From the NCBI GenBank assembly GCA_031082185.1, contig JAVHLI010000004.1, positions 137,608 through 201,607 on the forward strand: 64,000 nt of DNA. Reading direction: 5' to 3'. Shown one piece after another: positions 60,563-64,000 of the stretch (within the stretch, counting starts at the first letter, position 1; every line of letters begins with the position of its first letter). The stretch is from a bacterium (GTDB taxonomy: Bacteria; Sysuimicrobiota; Sysuimicrobiia; Sysuimicrobiales; Humicultoraceae). The notes under the pieces were generated by a model. The model made no database searches. It saw only the letters and a list, made by a program, of their open reading frames with translations, and was not told the origin of the DNA. The translations under genes and the position numbers were made by a program.

Positions 60563-61522
60563 TCACTTCATGAGGCCGACCTGGCGCAGCAGCTTCGATA
60601 GGTCCAGCGTGAGCACCGCGAAGTACCGCTCCAGTTCCTCATTGGCCATGTATGTCTTGACCAGTCCGCTCTCGCGGGCGTACTGGATCCAGTGGGGATC
60701 GTTCATTGCCCGCGCAACGGAGGACGCGATTGCCCTGCGCACCTCCATGGGAATCCCCTTTGGCCCGCTTATCGCGCGGAAGCTGCCCTGGGGAATGTTC
60801 TTGAACCCCAGCTCGGTCGTGGTGGGCGTAGCCGGAAAGAGCGTGGTGCGCCGCAGGCTCGTAACCGCCAGCGGCCTCAGCCGCCCGGCCTGCACCTGTA
60901 CCTCGGACTGCGAGAAGACGCCGCTGGTCACAACGTTCCCCAACACCCCGACGATCAGGCGGGCGCCGCCCTCAAAAGGCACCACCGTCCAGGGCATTCC
61001 GGCCGCCTTGTTGAGCGCCTCAGAGGTCAGGTGCGTCAAAGCGCCGACCCCGGCGTGACCGATCGTGATCTTGCCCGGGGCCTGCTTGCCCGCTTCAATC
61101 AGTTCCCCGAGGGTCTTGTAGGGAGCCGTGTCCAGAACGGCGATCACGAACGGGTCCCAGTTCAGACTGGCGATGTGGTCGAGCTGGATGATCGAGCCGG
61201 CGGTCAGGCCCTGCAGCGCCGCGGTGACGGTGTGCGTTCCGGAGAGCAGCAGAGTGTGACCGTCCGGCTTGGCGCGCAGCACCTCGTTTGTCCCAATGCC
61301 GCTGCCCGCTCCGGGCATGTTCCGGATGACGATCGGCACCTCGGTGAACCGCTGCATGGCCCGCTGAATCTGCCGGGCTATGATGTCGGTTCCGCCGCCC
61401 GCGGCGAATGGCACCATGATGCTTACCGGCCGGCCTTCCGGCCAGACCTGCGACGCCGAGATGCCGCCGGGAATCATCGCGGACAGCAGTACGACGCTAA
61501 TGAGAGCAATCAACGTTCTCAC
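60563..61522 (-). CDS. tctC: Tripartite tricarboxylate transporter substrate-binding protein
   Basis: A 319-residue TctC-like binding protein with a signal peptide (about 1-24) and the family segments WPEGRPVSIMVPFAAGGGTD, VVIRNMPGAGSGIGTNEVL and IGHAGVGALTHLTSEAL. GTG 61522 is chosen because AAGGAGG lies 8-9 bases upstream; the open frame continues to 61690. It heads the tctCBA-iolB-HAD-MBL operon. The 133 bases up to the divergent ABC gene should hold its promoter; I see no clear hexamers. Confidence 0.92.
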   Translation of the reverse strand: MRTLIALISVVLLSAMIPGGISASQVWPEGRPVSIMVPFAAGGGTDIIARQIQRAMQRFTEVPIVIRNMPGAGSGIGTNEVLRAKPDGHTLLLSGTHTVTAALQGLTAGSIIQLDHIASLNWDPFVIAVLDTAPYKTLGELIEAGKQAPGKITIGHAGVGALTHLTSEALNKAAGMPWTVVPFEGGARLIVGVLGNVVTSGVFSQSEVQVQAGRLRPLAVTSLRRTTLFPATPTTTELGFKNIPQGSFRAISGPKGIPMEVRRAIASSVARAMNDPHWIQYARESGLVKTYMANEELERYFAVLTLDLSKLLRQVGLMK

Positions 61523-61655
61523 GGTCCTCGCCTCCTTGTGCTTCTCCCGCCAGGATGATTCTCTGGACGCTGGAGCCCGTCCTGCCCTGCTCCGCACCTT
61601 CCATGATGCGCGCCTTCCAAGGAGTGGGCGCACGGACGCAGAATGAAATAGTTCA

Positions 61656-62435
61656 ATGTCTGCGAAGATCCTAGTATCCGACGTGACCAAGGTCTATCCG
61701 GGGCAGAGCCGCCCCGTGGTGGCGCTGGATCGGGTCTCCCTCCAGGTGCCCGAGGGGGAGTTCGTCTGCATCGTGGGACCCTCCGGCTGCGGGAAGTCCA
61801 CGCTGCTGCGCATCCTGGCGGGTCTCGTTCCCTGCTCCAGTGGGGCGGCGGCGATTGCCGGCGGCGGCCGGGGCAAACCGCTACACAGTCTGGTCTTTCA
61901 GGAGTACGCGATCTTCCCCTGGAAGACGGTGCTGCAGAACGTGGCCTTCGGACTGCAGATGCGGGGCGTGGCTCGGTCCCAGCGCGAGGACGCGGCCCGC
62001 GGGTGGATCGGCCGGGTGGGTCTCGGCGATTTTGCCGACGCCTATCCGCGCCAGCTTTCTGGGGGAATGCGCCAGCGGGTCGGCATCGCGCGGGCCTTCG
62101 CCAACGATCCCGAGGTCCTGCTGATGGACGAACCACTGGGCGCGCTCGACGCGCAGACCCGGCTGATTCTCATGGACGAGTTGCTGCGCCTGTGGGAAAC
62201 CGACCGCAAGACCGTAGTGTACGTCACCCACGACATCGAGGAGGCGATCCTGCTGGGCGACCGGGTCGTGCTCATGACCGCCCGGCCCGGGAGACTGAAG
62301 GCCGAGTTCTCGGTGCCCTTTACCCGGCCGCGCGGCATCGAGGTAATGGGCGACCCGGCTTTCGCCGGCCTGTCCTACGAGATATGGGAGGCGCTGCGCG
62401 ATGAGGCGATCGCGGCGATGGGGACGCGGGCATGA
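61656..62435 (+). CDS. ABC transporter ATPase, SsuB/TauB-like
   Basis: A 259-residue nitrate/sulfonate/taurine-type ATPase. Walker A GPSGCGKST (41-49), Q-loop VFQEYAIFPWKTV, signature LSGGMRQRVGIARAF, Walker B VLLMDEPLGALD and the H-loop VTHDIEEA are intact. It pairs with the permease and binding protein downstream. ATG 61656; no strong ribosome binding site is seen. Confidence 0.9.
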   Translation: MSAKILVSDVTKVYPGQSRPVVALDRVSLQVPEGEFVCIVGPSGCGKSTLLRILAGLVPCSSGAAAIAGGGRGKPLHSLVFQEYAIFPWKTVLQNVAFGLQMRGVARSQREDAARGWIGRVGLGDFADAYPRQLSGGMRQRVGIARAFANDPEVLLMDEPLGALDAQTRLILMDELLRLWETDRKTVVYVTHDIEEAILLGDRVVLMTARPGRLKAEFSVPFTRPRGIEVMGDPAFAGLSYEIWEALRDEAIAAMGTRA

Positions 62436-63223
62436 ATGACCCGCGCCGCGACCGCATGCTGGCGCTGGGCGCGCCCCTCTTCCTGATCGGCCTGTGGGAG
62501 TTGGCGGTCCAGACCGGCGTGCTCGATGCGCGGTTCTTCCCGCCGCCGTCGCTGGTCGTCCTCACGTTCTGGCGCCTGCTCGCCGACGGCACCCTGGCGG
62601 CGCACACCATGGCCAGCGTCACGCGCGTGCTGGCAGGCTTCTCTATCGGCGCCGCGGCAGGACTGGCGGCCGGCCTGGCGATGGGCACGATCCGCTCGCT
62701 GCGCGTGGCGCTCGAACCGACCATCTCGGCGCTCTACGTGATCCCAAAGGTGGCGATTCTGCCGCTGGTCATGCTGATCTTCGGCCTGGGCGAGGCCTCG
62801 AAGATTGCCATCATCGCCATCGCCACCTTCTTCATCGTGGTCATCAACACGACCGCCGCGGTGGTCGGCGTCGAGCCGCTCTACATCGAGGCGGGCAGGG
62901 CGTTTGGCGCGCGGCGACTGCAGATGTTCGCGCACATCATCCTGCCCGGGGCGCTGCCGGCGATCTTCACCGGCATGCGCCTGGCGCTGGGTACGGCGCT
63001 CATCGTGATCATCGCAGCCGAGTTCGTCGCCGCCAAGGACGGCATCGGCTACTTCATATGGTTCGCCTGGAACACGCTGCGCCCCGAGGAGATGTTCGCC
63101 GGCTTCATCGTCATCGGTGCATTGGGGATGCTGTCGTACGAAGCCGTACGCAGGGTCGGCCACCGGGTGATGCCGTGGCTGGAGGACGATCGTCCACGAG
63201 GAGGGAGAATAGATCATGGGTAA
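62432..63223 (+). CDS. ABC transporter permease, SsuC/TauC-like
   Basis: A 263-residue permease with about six helices and the family's EAA loop (EAGRAFGARRLQMFAHIILPG). It overlaps the ATPase by 4 bases (ATGA) and the next gene by 8. Uptake of a sulfonate, nitrate, thiamine-precursor or similar small molecule is likely. Confidence 0.9.
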   Translation: MNDPRRDRMLALGAPLFLIGLWELAVQTGVLDARFFPPPSLVVLTFWRLLADGTLAAHTMASVTRVLAGFSIGAAAGLAAGLAMGTIRSLRVALEPTISALYVIPKVAILPLVMLIFGLGEASKIAIIAIATFFIVVINTTAAVVGVEPLYIEAGRAFGARRLQMFAHIILPGALPAIFTGMRLALGTALIVIIAAEFVAAKDGIGYFIWFAWNTLRPEEMFAGFIVIGALGMLSYEAVRRVGHRVMPWLEDDRPRGGRIDHG

Positions 63224-64000
63224 CCCTAACCGGCTTTGGGCTGGGCTGGCCGCCGTCGCGATGGTCGTAGCCACCGCGACGGGCGTAGTCGCCGCGGCTC
63301 CTGCCGCACCGCGCGTCGAGAGGGTCGTGGTGGCGCACGTGCCGCTGATCAACTTCGCCACGCTCTACGTGGCGATAGAGCGCGGCTTCATGCGCGATCA
63401 GGGGATCGAGGTCGAGCTGCAGCGGGTGGCCTCGGGCACCGAGGCGGTGGCCTTCCTGGCCCAGGACCGCCTCGACGTGGGCGCGATCGGCCTGGCAGCC
63501 TCGATCTTCAACGCCTTCAACCGCGGCATGGAGATGCGCGTGGTCGCGTCAACCTCCTCCTGGGGACAGCGTCACGGCACGCGGATTCTGGCGCGCATGG
63601 ACCTCTTCGACTCGGGCGAGATACGCTCGGTGCGCGACCTACGTGGCCGCCGGGTGGCAGTGGCCGGCGGAGCCGGGTCGGCCGGGCACTATCTCTTCCT
63701 CATCGGCGCGCGGCGCGGCGGCATCGGGCCGCGCGACTTCGAGCTGGTGAACCTTCCCAACCCGGACCACGGCCCGGCGCTGCGTGCCGGCCGCGTGGAC
63801 GCCGCCCTTACCGGCTCGCCGTTCTCGTCGGCGGCGCTGGCCCAGTTCCTGGCGCGGCCGTTGCTCGAGAACTTCGCGCCGGGTACCGCAACCACGGTGT
63901 TCGCGTTCTCGGGCGGGTTCATGCGCACCCGGCCCGAGGTCGCCACGCGCTTCCTGATGGCGCTGATGACCGCAGCGCGTGCCATGCAGGGCGAGGGGTA
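63216..64000 (+). CDS. ABC transporter substrate-binding protein, NMT1/SsuA-like, cut by the window edge
   Basis: An open frame from ATG 63216 to the edge (261 codons seen). A signal peptide (LWAGLAAVAMVVATATG) leads to VVVAHVPLINFATLYVAIERGF and QGIEVELQRVASGTEAV, the NMT1/SsuA binding-lobe start, and LRGRRVAVAGGAGSAGHYL. The ligand is not predictable. It overlaps the permease gene by 8 bases, completing an ATPase-permease-binding protein operon. The 3' end lies outside the window. Confidence 0.88.
   Translation, partial: MGNPNRLWAGLAAVAMVVATATGVVAAAPAAPRVERVVVAHVPLINFATLYVAIERGFMRDQGIEVELQRVASGTEAVAFLAQDRLDVGAIGLAASIFNAFNRGMEMRVVASTSSWGQRHGTRILARMDLFDSGEIRSVRDLRGRRVAVAGGAGSAGHYLFLIGARRGGIGPRDFELVNLPNPDHGPALRAGRVDAALTGSPFSSAALAQFLARPLLENFAPGTATTVFAFSGGFMRTRPEVATRFLMALMTAARAMQGEG

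Overview
This window is GC-rich bacterial chromosome, packed with genes that often overlap by a few bases (ATGA, GTGA and TGATG junctions). It has no rRNA, CRISPR array, prophage or insertion sequence that I can see. Both tRNA genes encode their 3' CCA. A predicted secreted beta-strand protein (12275-12976) hints at a diderm envelope. The mix of a CoM-free 2-oxoacid:ferredoxin oxidoreductase (kor), a tungsten/molybdenum aldehyde:ferredoxin oxidoreductase, tripartite tricarboxylate (Tct) transport and many ABC importers fits an uncultured heterotroph with ferredoxin-based metabolism. I cannot assign a phylum from sequence alone.

Layout. 1-7.5 kb: protease SppA (cut by the left edge), a GMC oxidoreductase, a small zinc peptidase, a vapBC-like toxin-antitoxin pair, an FmdB-type zinc ribbon, glpK with a DinB protein, and a secreted metallo-beta-lactamase-fold protein. 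7.7-12.2 kb: korDABC followed by an M28-like peptidase. 12.2-19.9 kb: a secreted protein, an SbcC/SbcD-like DNA repair pair and three exported proteins. 20-24.6 kb: an Fnr/Crp regulator with a matching palindrome in front of a ferredoxin gene, MscL with a zinc ribbon, and a HerA-like ATPase. 24.7-31.2 kb: a Dpp-type importer cotranscribed with a creatininase-family hydrolase and a nitrilase-family amidase, with a convergent amidase. 31.4-33.1 kb: an AbiEi/AbiEii pair and tRNA-Gly(CCC).

From 48.3 kb down to 34 kb (minus strand) runs one long, nearly gapless gene series: a LarE-like PP-loop protein, sugar-binding protein, GH20 hexosaminidase, esterase, two sugar permeases, DUF4127 protein, FAD oxidoreductase, a TIM-barrel-like protein, a GHMP kinase, an MFS transporter and QueG. 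This is my best candidate for an undescribed system: a hexosamine-linked uptake and processing pathway built around DUF4127. 49.9-53.2 kb holds another compact operon, an aldehyde oxidoreductase with a MoaD-like protein and two membrane proteins (DUF1295, DUF2177). 53.2-64 kb holds tRNA-Ser(TGA), an amidohydrolase/methyltransferase/SDR series, a tctCBA-iolB-HAD-MBL operon, and a divergent SsuABC-type importer cut by the right edge.

Two genes appear to lack any ATG, GTG or TTG start (ATT at 41845, ATA at 48793). Four genes have a -10-like hexamer only 6-9 bases before the start codon, suggesting leaderless or near-leaderless transcripts.
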